A stretch of 33,655 nt of DNA from Chara braunii (GCA_003427395.1 BFEA01000045.1:307684-341338), one strand, 5' to 3'. Positions 1 to 9,483 are shown, numbered from the stretch's first letter. The notes: generated from the letters alone by a model not told the origin. Translations and numbers: made by a program.

Positions 1-595
1 AGCGCTGTAGTACCCAGCGCTACTCCAGCCAGCGCTCCAGCAGCGTGTCGCCAAACTTGCACACTGAAGAATGAGGCTGAGCTCTTGCCTCAGCCTCTTG
101 ATATAGCGGCCTGCTTGCCTCTTGGGCGGTGACTTCCAGGCCGCTCGGCCTCCCAAGCAACAGGTACCTCCTCCCTTTCGGAGGGAAACATCATTGCAGA
201 CTCTGATATTGCCCGTACAGGCTCTAGACTCAGACTGGATGGACTGGTGCCGGCCTAGACCTAACCTACCTGCTACTTGAGTGTTTTTCCGCTGCTCTAA
301 GCGCCGCGGGCACCTGGCTCCGCTACTTGAGTGTTTTCCCTGCGGCAACCCTCAATGCCACGACCACAGGTAAGTACCGGCCCTTCAGGCCCGCCAAACA
401 AACAAGTACCCTTGCGGGTCACACACACACTCATACCGCCAGGCACTCAGACAGGCACGCAGGTCACAAGCATGCACATACACACAGACTTAGAAAACAC
501 AGCAGAATGAGGGAATCTCAGCAAGGCATCCATTCCATCGGCAGAACTTCAGAAATCAGCAGTGTTCTCAGTCTGTGTTTTGACGGGTCATTACA
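1..595 (-). mobile_element. Partial LTR, minus strand, same family as the LTR at 24838
   Basis: Reading the minus strand from 595 leftwards gives TGTAATGACCCGTCA, the same start as the LTRs at 24838 and 33132, and the match continues to window base 1 (about position 25537 of the 24838 copy). The window edge cuts the element, so whether this is a solo LTR or part of a full element is unknown. Relative to the 24838 copy it lacks about 96 bp near 275, between two short GTAGG repeats, which suggests a slippage deletion, and a few bases of a hairpin arm near base 8. The bases just right of 595 are pyrimidine-rich, so they could be a polypurine tract of a minus-strand element, but no coding remnant follows. 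Confidence 0.85.
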
Positions 596-659
596 AAGTT
601 CTTTTCTTCTTCCTCTTCTCAGTCCACCATCTCCCTCTCACCCTCTCGTTATCTGACTT

Positions 660-1015
660 CACTGCATCAGCAGACTATGAGAGAGAGCGAGAGAGAGAGC
701 TTGGTGACATTTGGATCCAGACTCGACATTGGACTTCAGACATTTTGATGAGGGATTATTTGGGACTTGTAACGAGACTTGGTGTTGACGACTTTCCCAT
801 CTCTCCCCTCCTCTTCTCCGTCTGATCCCCTCCTCTTCGTCTGTGCATGAACTGGACCTGGCGCCTTTTCCTGTGTATAGCGCCAGGCTCCCTTCACACC
901 GTGTGGTGAGCATGATGTATGTTTGGTCTACATTGTAACATTGATTGGGCTAGTCATTAGTATTCTAGTATTCTGCTGCACTATCTTGTACTACGCGAAA
1001 GAGGTCAGTCCCGGT
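660..1015. repeat. Dispersed repeat, copy A (copy B at 17460-17835)
   Basis: A GA-rich start is followed by about 350 bp alignable by eye with 17460-17835. Shared blocks include GACTTGGTGTTGACGAC, CTGATCCCCTCCTCTTCGTC and ATGATGTATGTTTGG. Both copies carry a hairpin with arms CTGGCGC and GCGCCAG (858-864 and 880-886 here). There is no ORF of note. It is probably a fragment of an unidentified element, and strand is arbitrary. Confidence 0.7.
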
Positions 1016-1401
1016 CAGGTCAGGACTTGTATCTAAGTCTTCCCTGCGCTATAAAGCACCATTTTGTATGTATTCGAATGTACACTGCTTGTTGAGATTT
1101 CACGTGCACTGCATTGTCCATTCAGTCCTTTTTATCACATTGTGGATCCTCGGTTATTATGTACGTTGCCCAACTGGGCATGTAACACCTGGGACCGAAT
1201 TGGTTAGGCATACCCAACCACCCAGGCACAAACGTGCGGTGCTCCCGACTTCGACCGCGCTGCTGGAAGAGGCTGCAAAGCTCACAAATATTTTGGATTC
1301 TCACGGGCAAAGCAGATGTAACCACCTGGCGCGTGGCAATTGTCTGGCGCCCACCAAGATTTGCAATAATCGATGAACTCAGGGCACATTGAGATTCAGG
1401 G
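1016..1401. other. Unassigned intergenic DNA
   Basis: No repeat, RNA or convincing coding signal was seen. Short overlapping ORFs of about 100 codons occur on both strands without recognisable motifs and are probably chance. Confidence 0.5.
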
Positions 1402-1671
1402 GGTCCGCCTTCGCTTAGGGCGGGCATGCGCCTGCTGCAGGGCCTTATGCCGAGGGGTAAACTCTCGCACCACTCATGAACTATTGCAAAACAGACCTGA
1501 GATCGAATCCAAATGGAACTAGATGAATGAAATAGACTAGTTATGTCAAATTTTGATTTACCTTGGGGTCGGCCAGTTCGACAATCTCTCGAGGCTGTGC
1601 GAGTGTCTGGGTCCTCGGCAGGCCTAAGTGGTCCCGGTTACAGTGGTGCCCGCCCTAAGTGAAGGCGGGCC
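1402..1671. mobile_element. MITE-like element with 24-bp terminal inverted repeats
   Basis: The left end GGTCCGCCTTCGCTTAGGGC... (1402-1425) and the right end (1648-1671) are inverted copies matching at 22 of 24 bases. Each end also folds on itself, because CCGCC and GGCGG sit inside it. The 270-bp interior has no ORF. No clear target-site duplication is visible, so a chance or ancient insertion cannot be excluded. Confidence 0.5.
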
Positions 1672-2151
1672 TAATATTTCACGAGAGGCGTTTGACTGTC
1701 AATTTCATATTTGGGGTATACGCAGTTGCGACCCGCCAGTTGGTTGAGAAAAACGCAGGCCGAGCAACAAAGACATTTCCACGGTCTACTGGGCCTTTCG
1801 AAAGGATGCAGGCCCTGGGCGTGATTGGCAGCCTCATACACTGACAGTTGGGAGGCCTAACCGAACGAGGCCCAATAGCTGCAGCGCAAAGGCAGCATTC
1901 TGGGTCCTTCCGGAAGCTGCTGGGCCCAGGCCAGGCCAGCTCTTTCCATAAAGGAAAGAGCTCTCCCCAGGCAGCCTCGTTCAGGCACTCGCATGCTGGC
2001 GGCAGCTGCTAGAGCAATTGCTCGTGGGCTGCTGCTAGCGCTGAGAGGCGAGGTACAGCACGTGCGGTCGTGCAGGGAAGCAGGGCGCTGCTGAGGGCAG
2101 CGCCATAGCCCAGCCACCATAGCTGGTGGGCTTGGACTACAGTGAGGCGCA
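1672..2151. other. GC-rich unassigned stretch with short palindromes
   Basis: It contains the perfect palindrome GAGCAATTGCTC (2012-2023) and a GGCGCTG/CAGCGCC hairpin near 2087-2104. A CCACCATAGC motif near 2116 recurs inverted in the LTR at 25570-25910, so part may be a diverged LTR remnant. A 192-codon minus-strand ORF spans the region and the LTR to its right, but it has simple-repeat composition (His and Ile runs from GATGAT) and no motif, so I do not call it a gene. Confidence 0.4.
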
Positions 2152-2571
2152 TGAGTGGTCTTCGGGTGTAAGGGAGGAAGACGTGGGTGTAGAGTCACGG
2201 AAGGGGGAAGGATGATGATGATGATGATGTGAGGGCACATACCTTGTATTGGCGATGGTCTGCATTTGGGCGACATCTTCGAGTACTTCAGGTTGCCGCT
2301 GATGACAACAGTTGCATTGTCTATTAGTAGGCTGATCGTAGCTGTGTAGGGGTAGGCTGGGCGTTGAGCGCCAAGTAGGAGTGTGAAGCGACTGGACTCT
2401 TGTGTTGTGGCGGAGAGAGAAGCTCTCCTTGACATTGGTTTTCAGTACTACAAACCTCCATTGGTGAATTATTGGTGCAATGCTGCTCTCTAGACACAGT
2501 GTGAGTATCTGGCTTTTAATGTGATGGTGTAATCTGGAATTTGTCATCTCGCTGTTTTAATTTTCCTTGCA
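2152..2571 (+). mobile_element. LTR-like repeat L1 (putative 5' LTR)
   Basis: It starts TGAGTGGTCTTCGGG and ends TTTTCCTTGCA, and three bases later comes a Met-type primer-binding site. It shares anchors with copies at 3398 and 6110: a GTGGTC start, ACATACCT, GGCTGGGC and GCGCC, and the end TTCCTTGCA. Overall identity to them is low. A (GATGAT)n run lies at 2212-2229. Boundaries are inferred from these anchors. Confidence 0.4.
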
Positions 2572-2574
2572 ATT

Positions 2575-2586
2575 TGGTATCGGAGC
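2575..2586 (+). other. Putative primer-binding site, initiator Met tRNA type
   Basis: TGGTATCGGAGC differs at one base from TGGTATCAGAGC, the complement of the plant initiator-Met tRNA 3' end used by many Ty1 and Ty3 elements. Its place just after a CA-ending repeat supports a 5' LTR at 2152-2571. Confidence 0.5.
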
Positions 2587-3270
2587 TGGTTCATATTGCG
2601 CTTCATTCGTTCTTCGCAATAGCTGTTCGGTGCTTCGCATGAGGTGTGGGGCAGTGACAAGGCTTGGGCGTTGAACATAGGGCGGGCCAGGGTCGTGTGG
2701 GCGCGCCAGGGAGCTATGTGGTGACATACGGGGTGTATGGTGGATGATGAGAGCTCGCTCATGTGACATATTAAGCCGAAATGGAACTGCGTTCTGCTGT
2801 TGGTTGTGCCGAGGCAAAGACCGGTCATCATAAATGCACATCAGGTTGCCGGTGAGAAATTTGTGGTTGGGGGCAGCATTATTAGGTACATTGCTCTCTT
2901 CCTTATCTACCCTCTTCGTTACTTCTTACTGTGAGGAAGTGAGTTCTGTCTTGAGAGTCCTCTCGATGTGAGGTGTCGCGAGCGCTAAACTTTGAGAGTC
3001 GACATTCGTCCTGGGCAGCAAGCTGGTGGGAGATGGGCGAAGCCTCTGAAGGGCCCTGGACAAAGCACTTGGGTCACGGTCACCATGCCAACCCGTTGGG
3101 ACTAGTACACGCATGCTTTGCCACAAGTCCTTGGTTCTGCTGCTTGGTGTGCTCTTATTTGGTGAAACTTGTGATGCAATTCTGCTTTTGGTTCGAGGTC
3201 ACGATTATCTGGTCTCATGTGTATGATGCTGCTTGGTTTCTGGAAGTTTGCTATCGTTCATTTATTATTA

Positions 3271-3319
<49 letters not shown>

Positions 3320-3397
3320 TATGATGTTTTAATCATAGTTATAATTTATATATATATATATATATTAGCTGAAAAATTAGGGAGAAGACGGACGATC
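2587..3397. other. Non-coding interior of a possible mini LTR element
   Basis: It lies between the primer site at 2575 and the second LTR-like copy at 3398. No gag or pol motif is present. An (ATT)n tract lies at 3260-3325 and (TA)n near 3347-3366. A purine-rich run (GGGAGAAGACGGA) ends a few bases before 3398 and could be a polypurine tract. If the two repeats belong together, this is a TRIM-like element of about 1.6 kb. Confidence 0.3.
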
Positions 3398-3796
3398 TGG
3401 TGGTCTTCAGGGAAGGAGGCGAGAGTGGGGTCATCAAAGGTCTGATTGAGGGTGACGAGATACATGCCTGGTACATGAGGAGAGGTCGGCTATGGTTGTG
3501 ACAGTCACGTACATTAGGCTTCGAGGGTCGAAGTGAGCCTGTTGCGTGAACAAGCTGTAGGAAGGATAGTCGGCTAGAGCAGGCTGGGCACTGGGCGCCG
3601 GACTAAGAAGATCAACTTTGGATATTGTGACGGTATGGCCTACGGGCTTGAACATTGGCTCACTACTTCATTGTACTGCTCGATATGGATGGTTTCTCGG
3701 TGCATTTGTACCCTCTGCTTGGACACGGCTACTTGGACAACTGTGTGATTTCGCAACTTGGTTTTCTGTATATTGTTCACATTCGTATTCCTTGCA
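3398..3796 (+). mobile_element. LTR-like repeat L2
   Basis: It is alignable by eye with 6110-6479 over its whole length. Shared blocks include GAGATACAT, ACATT.GG, AAGTGAG, CTGGGC..TGGGCGCC, TTCATTGTA and TTCCTTG. It starts TGGTGGTC, ends CCTTGCA, and is followed at once by (ATT)n. It may be a solo LTR, the 3' LTR of the 2152 element, or a retroposon with an ATT tail. Confidence 0.55.
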
Positions 3797-3799
3797 TCA

Positions 3800-3842
<43 letters not shown>

Positions 3843-3843
3843 G
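3797..3843. repeat. (ATT)n microsatellite
   Basis: About 15 ATT units directly abut the end of the L2 repeat. Ile- or Leu-rich ORFs through here are artefacts of the microsatellite. Confidence 0.95.
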
Positions 3844-4267
3844 TAATAAACTTAGATTGGAAGATACTCGTCAGACGTCGTAGTACGAGTAGAATCAGGA
3901 CTGCACAATGTCTTTAGTAACGGTGAAAGTGATGTCTGATACAATATCTCGTTACCAACAGACGAAGAGAGTGGAGGGGGAACAGACATATGAGAAGGTG
4001 GAAGAAAAACAGTGACCACCAAGGTGTAGCCTGACTTTACCCACTTCTTCTCCAGGCTTTCCCTCGTCTCCATGCCATCAGACAGTATCCGGTTTGAGTC
4101 TGACAAGTCCTGGTCACGCAGAAGTACTAGGTGTCACTGTTCTCTCGTGTAGAGGATGGGGAGAATCAGCGACACACAATGTTGACGTCAACCTCGGGTA
4201 AGTGTCCCACTCCTCAAACATCTGTAGATCCCTATCTCTCTCCTTCTCGCAACCACTTACCTCATGA
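3844..4267. other. Unassigned intergenic DNA
   Basis: No recognisable gene or repeat. ORFs up to 84 codons show no motif. Confidence 0.5.
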
Positions 4268-4664
4268 AGACAGCGTGGCCAATGCCGCGTCAGCAGCAGA
4301 CAGGCGGCAGTGCCACAACAACAGTGTAGACCAGTGGCAGGCCACATCAACAGTATGAACGAGTGGCCTGTGCAACATCAACACTTAGACAGCGTGGCTA
4401 ATGCTGCGTCAACAGCAGACAGGCGGGAGCACCATATCAGCACGGCAGACAGATGGCTTGTGCCACAGCAGCTATGCAGACAAGTGGCCTGCGCCACATC
4501 AGCAATGTCGACAGGTGGCTTGCGCCACAACAGCAATGTCGACAGGTGGCCTGCGCCACAACAGCAGTGTAGACAGGTGGCATGCGCTACATTGGCAATA
4601 TAGATTAGTGGCAGCGTCACTACAACAAGGTCGACAGATGACCTGCGCCACGTCAACGATGCCT
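4268..4664. repeat. 30-31 bp minisatellite, about 13 units
   Basis: The unit is like GACAGGTGGCCTGCGCCACA plus AACAGCARTG. Its core GTGGC...GCCAC is self-complementary. Units 1-2 resemble units 5-6 more than their neighbours, giving a higher-order period of about 120 bp. The later units (4500-4600) are the most alike. Overlapping ORFs rich in Gln, Ala and His on both strands follow from the repeat and are not called as genes. Confidence 0.85.
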
Positions 4665-5120
4665 GACGCACAGAGTAGACAGCGCCAGCATGTTGCCACA
4701 GTCCAACGTCATCCGCAGTACCAGCGCACCGCCAGCATTAAGCCGGCGTCAAGCCAGAGTCAAGGCAGCAGTTATATGCAGTAGTTGACAAGATTGTCCG
4801 TTCTCAGGTCCCGCTACCCACAGTTATACAAGTTTGACTCACAAGCTGAGGGCCTAGACTGTGTACAGTTGCAGATATCTGTCTGGTCCTGATGTTGTCT
4901 GGCTACCTGCATACAAACAAACAGAGATACAAACGAACAGGCAGACAGGCCGATAGACAGCAACAGACACAGACAAACAAACGGACAAATACAGACGGAC
5001 GAACAAACAGATAAACACATAGAGAGAGAGAAAAAAAAGAGCCTTACCTGGTTACGGTTGACTATTGTCGCCGCAGCTGTGTGACTAGACGTTAACTTCT
5101 TTATATTTTTTGATACTGTT
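4665..5120. other. Unassigned DNA with an ACAAACAGAC low-complexity run
   Basis: Bases 4912-5030 are a degenerate run of ACAAACAGACR-type units ending in GAGAGAGAG and a short A-run. The rest shows nothing recognisable. Confidence 0.6.
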
Positions 5121-5183
5121 ATTCTTATTATTATATATTACTAGAGATATTATTATTATTATATATTATTATTATTATTATTA
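5121..5183. repeat. (ATT)n-rich tract
   Basis: Imperfect TTA/ATT repeat broken by TATATATT and ACTAGAGATA. Confidence 0.9.
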
Positions 5184-6109
5184 CATCAGACACATGTTCC
5201 GCATACATGCAAACAGTTAGTAGTCACCCTGGTGCAGTAACTCACGTATAAAGCTCAAAGATATTACTGTCGAGAACACGGTTCAGATCCGAGTTTGTTT
5301 GCAACAGCTATGGCGCACGTACGCCCAACCAAGATTCTCCCTCGACAACTGTATCCCCGACAACTGTATCCCCGACAACTTGTACACACACATACTAACT
5401 CTACTAACTGGCAGCTATGGCTGCCGCCTTCTTCTTAACACTAACTCAAACGACTATGACCGCCTATCTCCCTCAATAGCCCACTCCGACATCGACCATC
5501 TGCAGGCCACCTCGCACAAGACGTTTGGGAAGCGCTTCTGCATGGCTCGCAGCAGAATGAATGAATGGTTGGATGTTGCCTCTTGATTTATACTTCTATT
5601 GGTCGCTGGTCTGCTCCTCTCCACCAGACCTTTGGTGCACACAGTCCCACATGGTACCTGCTGATTGGACAAAATGCGACTAGGACTGGATACTGCTGAC
5701 TTGACACAGCTAGACTGGTCGCTTGCCCACTTGCCTTTGGTCTTACATGAGCAACACTTGAAAGACCACTTCCGGACCTTCTGGAAGTCTGTAGACTCGG
5801 TCTTTTGGGTCCGCAACAGCTGCGACCTTAACGTTTCAGGACTGTAGCGGCTACGGCCCCGCACAGCTATGACCTCTACTCGATGGACCTACAGATTGAA
5901 CTCCGACAACAACGTAGACCTACGATGGACAACGGTCAACAACCAAAACACAGGTCACGGGTTCAAACACATACAGGGTCGGCTTGATACAGTACACGGA
6001 TGCATAAGGTCTAGGGATCGAGCCCTGGGATCTGCATCTGCTACTGCTAAGGGAAAAACATTTTTTTTATAATTATTATCATCATTATGTCTTAACCCCA
6101 GCTATAATG
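5184..6109. other. Unassigned intergenic DNA, possible minus-strand transcript start
   Basis: A 15-bp unit CGACAACTGTATCCC is repeated about three times near 5343-5380. On the minus strand a CCAAT box is followed closely by TATAAAT near 5590-5605, and a 136-codon ORF (5864-5454) overlaps it. The ORF has no recognisable domain, so I do not call it a gene. A T-run with ATTATTATC lies at 6060-6085. Confidence 0.35.
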
Positions 6110-6476
6110 TGTGGGTGGTCAGGGTCTGATGAGAGGGGATGAGATACATACCTGATGCAAGAAGAAGGCCGTTTGTGGAGTGGACGTTATGTACATTGGT
6201 CTCCGAGGTCTAAGTGAGTCTGTCGCGTGGATGCGGCTGTGGTAGGATAGGTGTAGTGCAGACTGGGCGTTGGGCGCCAGACAAAGAAAAGTGACATTGG
6301 ATACTGCATTAAGGTGGATTGAGGGTTTGGACATTGACTCACGAGTTCATTGTATTGCTCTCATTTGTATGGAATCTTAGTGCATTTCAGATCTCTGCTC
6401 GTTACATGACTATCTGGACTTTTGTATGATTGATTGTAACTTAGATTTCTGTGTAGCGCATTCATTCATATTCCTT

Positions 6477-6479
<3 letters not shown>
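6110..6479 (+). mobile_element. LTR-like repeat L3
   Basis: Diverged copy of the 3398-3796 repeat, starting TGTGGGTGGTCAGGG and ending TTCCTTGTA, again followed directly by (ATT)n. The ATT tract then runs into the large element's left LTR, so L3 and that LTR are joined through the microsatellite. Confidence 0.55.
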
Positions 6480-6518
<39 letters not shown>

Positions 6519-6585
6519 TCTTATTCTTATTCTTATTCTTATTTTTATTATTATTTTTATTATTAATATTATTATTATTATTATT
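6480..6585. repeat. (ATT)n / (ATTCTT)n microsatellite at a repeat junction
   Basis: ATT units interrupted by ATTCTT and TTTTATT. The counterpart at 18074-18188 in the right LTR has the same mix of units, so at least the right part belongs to the LTR. Confidence 0.9.
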
Positions 6586-7083
6586 GCTTTCATTTGTTGA
6601 CGTTCATACCGGTCATTCTTATCTGATTGCTAGCACAATCAAATATGTGTATGTGAAACCCGTTCCTAGCTAGAGTCATGGTCGGCTTCGTGCACGCTGG
6701 CTTAGAGCAAGTACTAGTGCACGGAGGGTTATCTAGGCAGGAGGTCATGAAAGATGAAATGAAAAGACAAAGAGAAGAAAAGAAGGAAGGAAACAGAAAA
6801 GACAGATGAACAAGGAGATAAGGAGAAATGGATGAGGAGAATGAGAAAAAAGAATACAAAATAAGAAGACAAACAAAATCATTTTTCACTCCCATCGTAT
6901 ACACCCTTGTTTTTACACTCTCTGCTACTCTATACTTGATTGATGTATAAGGGTGAGGAACATCCTATTACTCGTCTCTACGCGTATACACATCTTAGAT
7001 AGTTAGGTTTACAGACTAGAAGTGGGGTACTCCCGTGCGGGTCATCCCATGGTCTGTCTAAGTCTAAACCAGTTAGACTAATA

Positions 7084-7124
7084 CAAGTGGTAGGATACTC
7101 ATGTGTAAGTTATCCTACTGCTTG
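7084..7124 (+). other. Long hairpin in the LARD LTR
   Basis: GGTAGGATA-type arm 7084-7097 pairs with 7111-7124 over 14 pairs (two G-T). The loop region carries CTCATGTGTAAG. An identical copy is at 18724-18764. It is one member of the covarying hairpin family described in the findings. Confidence 0.75.
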
Positions 7125-7125
7125 A

Positions 7126-7175
7126 GTAAGTATGAGGTGAAGGCTTCTGTCAGAGTCTTCTTACTTCATACTTAC
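7126..7175 (+). other. Second LTR hairpin
   Basis: GTAAGTATGA pairs perfectly with TCATACTTAC, with further GAAG/CTTC pairing inside and a CTGTCAGAG-type apex. It directly follows the hairpin at 7084-7124 and is repeated at 18766-18815. Confidence 0.7.
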
Positions 7176-7269
7176 ATTTGATCAGACTATTTTATAGTCC
7201 ACCGTTAGAATTGAAGTTCACATCGCTGAACTTCGTGTAGGGCGATAGTGAGGGAGGTGTTGAGATCTC

Positions 7270-7617
7270 GTGACCTGTGTGTATTTGCAGGTTATCTTAA
7301 TCAAGGAGACTCGTTATGAGTCTGTACAAGACAACATGTTGTTGCCTTATGGTAATAGGTTGGTTCGCCAACTCAACCCTCACTCACCTTTGACACCCGC
7401 ACTTTGCATCTACCTCTGCACTAAATGGCATTTCTCATTTTCAGGTCATTGTCTAAAGGGTCTGTGTTTGATCAAAAGAGGACCTCGAATGACTGAGTCG
7501 AAAAGAGAATGTCTGGTTGAAAGGTTTGGAAGCGTAGGTGTAATGTGTGTAGAAGTGAATGAATGGTTGACTCTGTTAGGATTGCAAAATGCTTTTGTTT
7601 TGTCTGCAGGTCAGTAA
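7270..7617 (+). CDS. Hypothetical 115-codon ORF inside the 5' LTR (doubtful)
   Basis: ATG-started ORF with no recognisable domain. The same ORF in the 3' LTR (from 18910) shares the first 78 or so codons and then ends early at 19158, because a 2-base loss shifts the frame. It runs across three acceptor-like CAG|GT sites. The few differences between copies do not show clear coding constraint. Most likely a chance ORF in a slowly diverging LTR; it is recorded only because it is the longest in the element's LTR. Confidence 0.12.
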   Translation: MTCVYLQVILIKETRYESVQDNMLLPYGNRLVRQLNPHSPLTPALCIYLCTKWHFSFSGHCLKGLCLIKRGPRMTESKRECLVERFGSVGVMCVEVNEWLTLLGLQNAFVLSAGQ

Positions 7618-8410
7618 GACGACCAACCACGTGTTATTCACACAACTCGCATTGCTTATGCTTACCTGAGCCTCGACTCAGACATTTCGTCGACTCGTAA
7701 CCTTTGTACATTTGGTTTGGGTTTTGAGCCTATTTTTTATTTTTGATGCATATTTGACAGGCTACTAGCTTTTTTTTATCTGTGATGTTTGCTGAAAGGC
7801 CAAGAGCCTATTGATTGTTTCTCTTTCAAAGTCAAAGCTCTGTTCATTCTAATGTTTGCCTCTGTTTGTGTAACAACGTAAAAGACATCTCCTTGCCTTT
7901 GAAATGTATTCATAATGTATGTATCGATTTGAAAGAATTTTATATAACATATATAATTTACGGGTTAAGTTCAGTTAGAATAGGATTTAGTATGTGTGAA
8001 AGATCGTCAACCGAGTCGACCTGAATTGTAAGTCGGTCCGGGAGATCAACACCCCGATGCCCGACACGTAAACGGGTCAGTCTTAGGCGTTCAACCGCTC
8101 GTATACCTATGCTACAGCGATTGAGAAAACGCCCTTGGCCGACCTACCTCTACAAAGGCATGTAGAAGCCTTCGCATGTGGGCCGGTAGCTCAGCAGGGA
8201 TACGCCTACTAGAGGGTGGTGACAGCCCCTCGGGTAAAGGTGAGTTGTACCTCACGACGTTCCGACCTGTCGTACGGCGTCGTGAGAGGTATAGCACGCG
8301 CGCACAGTCAGAGTGGTGATTTATTGTTCTTTCAAGGAATAAATCCAGCGTGACGCGACCGTGAGGTTCAGCGCTCCCCATCAGGGCGCGGGAGCGCCGC
8401 GCGCGACAGG

Positions 8411-8428
8411 TGGCGCCGTTGCCGGGGA
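8411..8428 (+). other. Primer-binding site, Asp tRNA
   Basis: TGGCGCCGTTGCCGGGGA is the exact complement of the 3' 18 bases of plant tRNA-Asp(GTC) including CCA. It starts two bases after the LTR end at 8408. Athila/Tat-group plant elements use this primer, so the element's helper may belong to that group. Confidence 0.85.
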
Positions 8429-8439
8429 CCTTCGGTTGC

Positions 8440-8660
8440 CTGCCGGGGTCCTATGCGAACGGACCTGGGTTTGGTAAATTGAAGTCCTCGCTAGACGACA
8501 ACCTTTAATTTAATTGTCAGTATGATTATCGTTAATAATGCAAGATGCCCACCAGCAACGGGTTAGCCCGTTGTTGAGGATCTCGCTTTCCAGCCGAGGT
8601 CCTCAGTGAACGAAACGGGTTTAGTAAGACGATGATCGCGGCAAAACGACAACCTTTAGA
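8440..8660 (+). repeat. Two imperfect ~75-bp leader repeats
   Basis: About 8440-8510 and 8588-8660 share GCCG.GGTCCT, GAACG, GGGTTT.GTAA and the exact end ACGACAACCTTTA. Between them lies a perfect hairpin CAACGGG-TTAG-CCCGTTG (8556-8573). The position just after the primer site suggests a structured leader, possibly for packaging. Confidence 0.55.
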
Positions 8661-8981
8661 TAAGCTAATATAGCATGTGACACGTGAGTTGAATTACCGT
8701 TGGACTAGACACTAAGAATGTTATATGCAGGAGTGTGAAGTCACACCAATAATGCGGACATAATCGCATTGTCCGGAACTTCAACTGCTTACGAACGTCC
8801 TTAAAGAACGGACTAGGATATAGGATAGTTAGGACTTTATGTCAAAGATACAACTAGTGAATGTAATACTCTCACATAGTAGGTAGAAGTTGGGTTAACG
8901 ATTTGAGGGAGGTGTCTGCGTATGCTGGTTCCTTCCTTCTCTTTACATACTTGGATTATTTGTCTGTGTAGGCGCGTTTGT

Positions 8982-8993
8982 CAACTTAAGTTG
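8982..8993. repeat. Perfect 12-bp palindrome
   Basis: CAACTTAAGTTG, followed at 9007-9021 by a small GACTC-TAATT-GAGTC hairpin. Confidence 0.8.
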
Positions 8994-9241
8994 TTAAGAG
9001 GTTAGTGACTCTAATTGAGTCTAAAAAATTATCGAAGAGCCGAGGAGGGATAGACGCGTGACTGACTATTCCGTTTATTTTTAACTAATGTACACTGACT
9101 TAAGTGAACTTTGCTTTCGTACTACTTCCCTTGTCTGTATCTCCTTAGCCATGTATAAGTTGTAGGGTTATGACGGACTTTTGTTCCGTGTGTAATGGAG
9201 GCTCCCGTGGAGTTGTCACGTTGCTTGCATAAACTGACTGA

Positions 9242-9286
9242 GGTGAATGATGAGATACTCCCTTGTGAATTACTCTGTCATTCACC
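9242..9286 (+). other. Hairpin with TACTCCCTTGTG apex
   Basis: GGTGAATGA (9242-9250) pairs perfectly with TCATTCACC (9278-9286). The loop holds the family motif TACTCCCTTGTG. Confidence 0.7.
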
Positions 9287-9483
9287 CGACTAAGTAACGA
9301 GTTGATGAAATGTCTATTTAGCTCCAGTGTTGGTAACGGGAAAATGTCGTGCGTCTTCTCTGTTACTTTACAAAACTAGATCTAAGAGGTAATCCTGTAT
9401 TCCTGTGGGGTACAAGGCTTTTAGGCTAGGGCGACTAACATAAGCAAAAGGCTCCCGTGGGGCTCTCCTAGTCACCTATCGGA

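Larger units (their letters stand above)
6591..8408 (+). mobile_element. 5' LTR of the LARD-like element (left-truncated)
   Basis: It matches 18189-20190. Bases 6900-7900 differ from the right copy at only a few sites, while the GC-rich last 450 bp differ far more, mostly by transitions. It lacks four blocks present in the right copy: about 31 bp near 6950, about 90 bp and about 45 bp near 7725-7775, and about 15 bp near 7895. It ends GCGCGACA. It contains hairpins at 7023-7049, 7084-7124 and 7126-7175, and three pyrimidine-tract plus CAG|GT acceptor-like sites near 7290, 7444 and 7610. The beginning of the LTR seen at 17971 is missing here. Confidence 0.75.

Noticed and set aside
1857-2547. 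Minus-strand ORFs of 192 and 136 codons
   Set aside because: Runs of His/Ile from GATGAT repeats, no known motif, and they overlap an LTR-like repeat.
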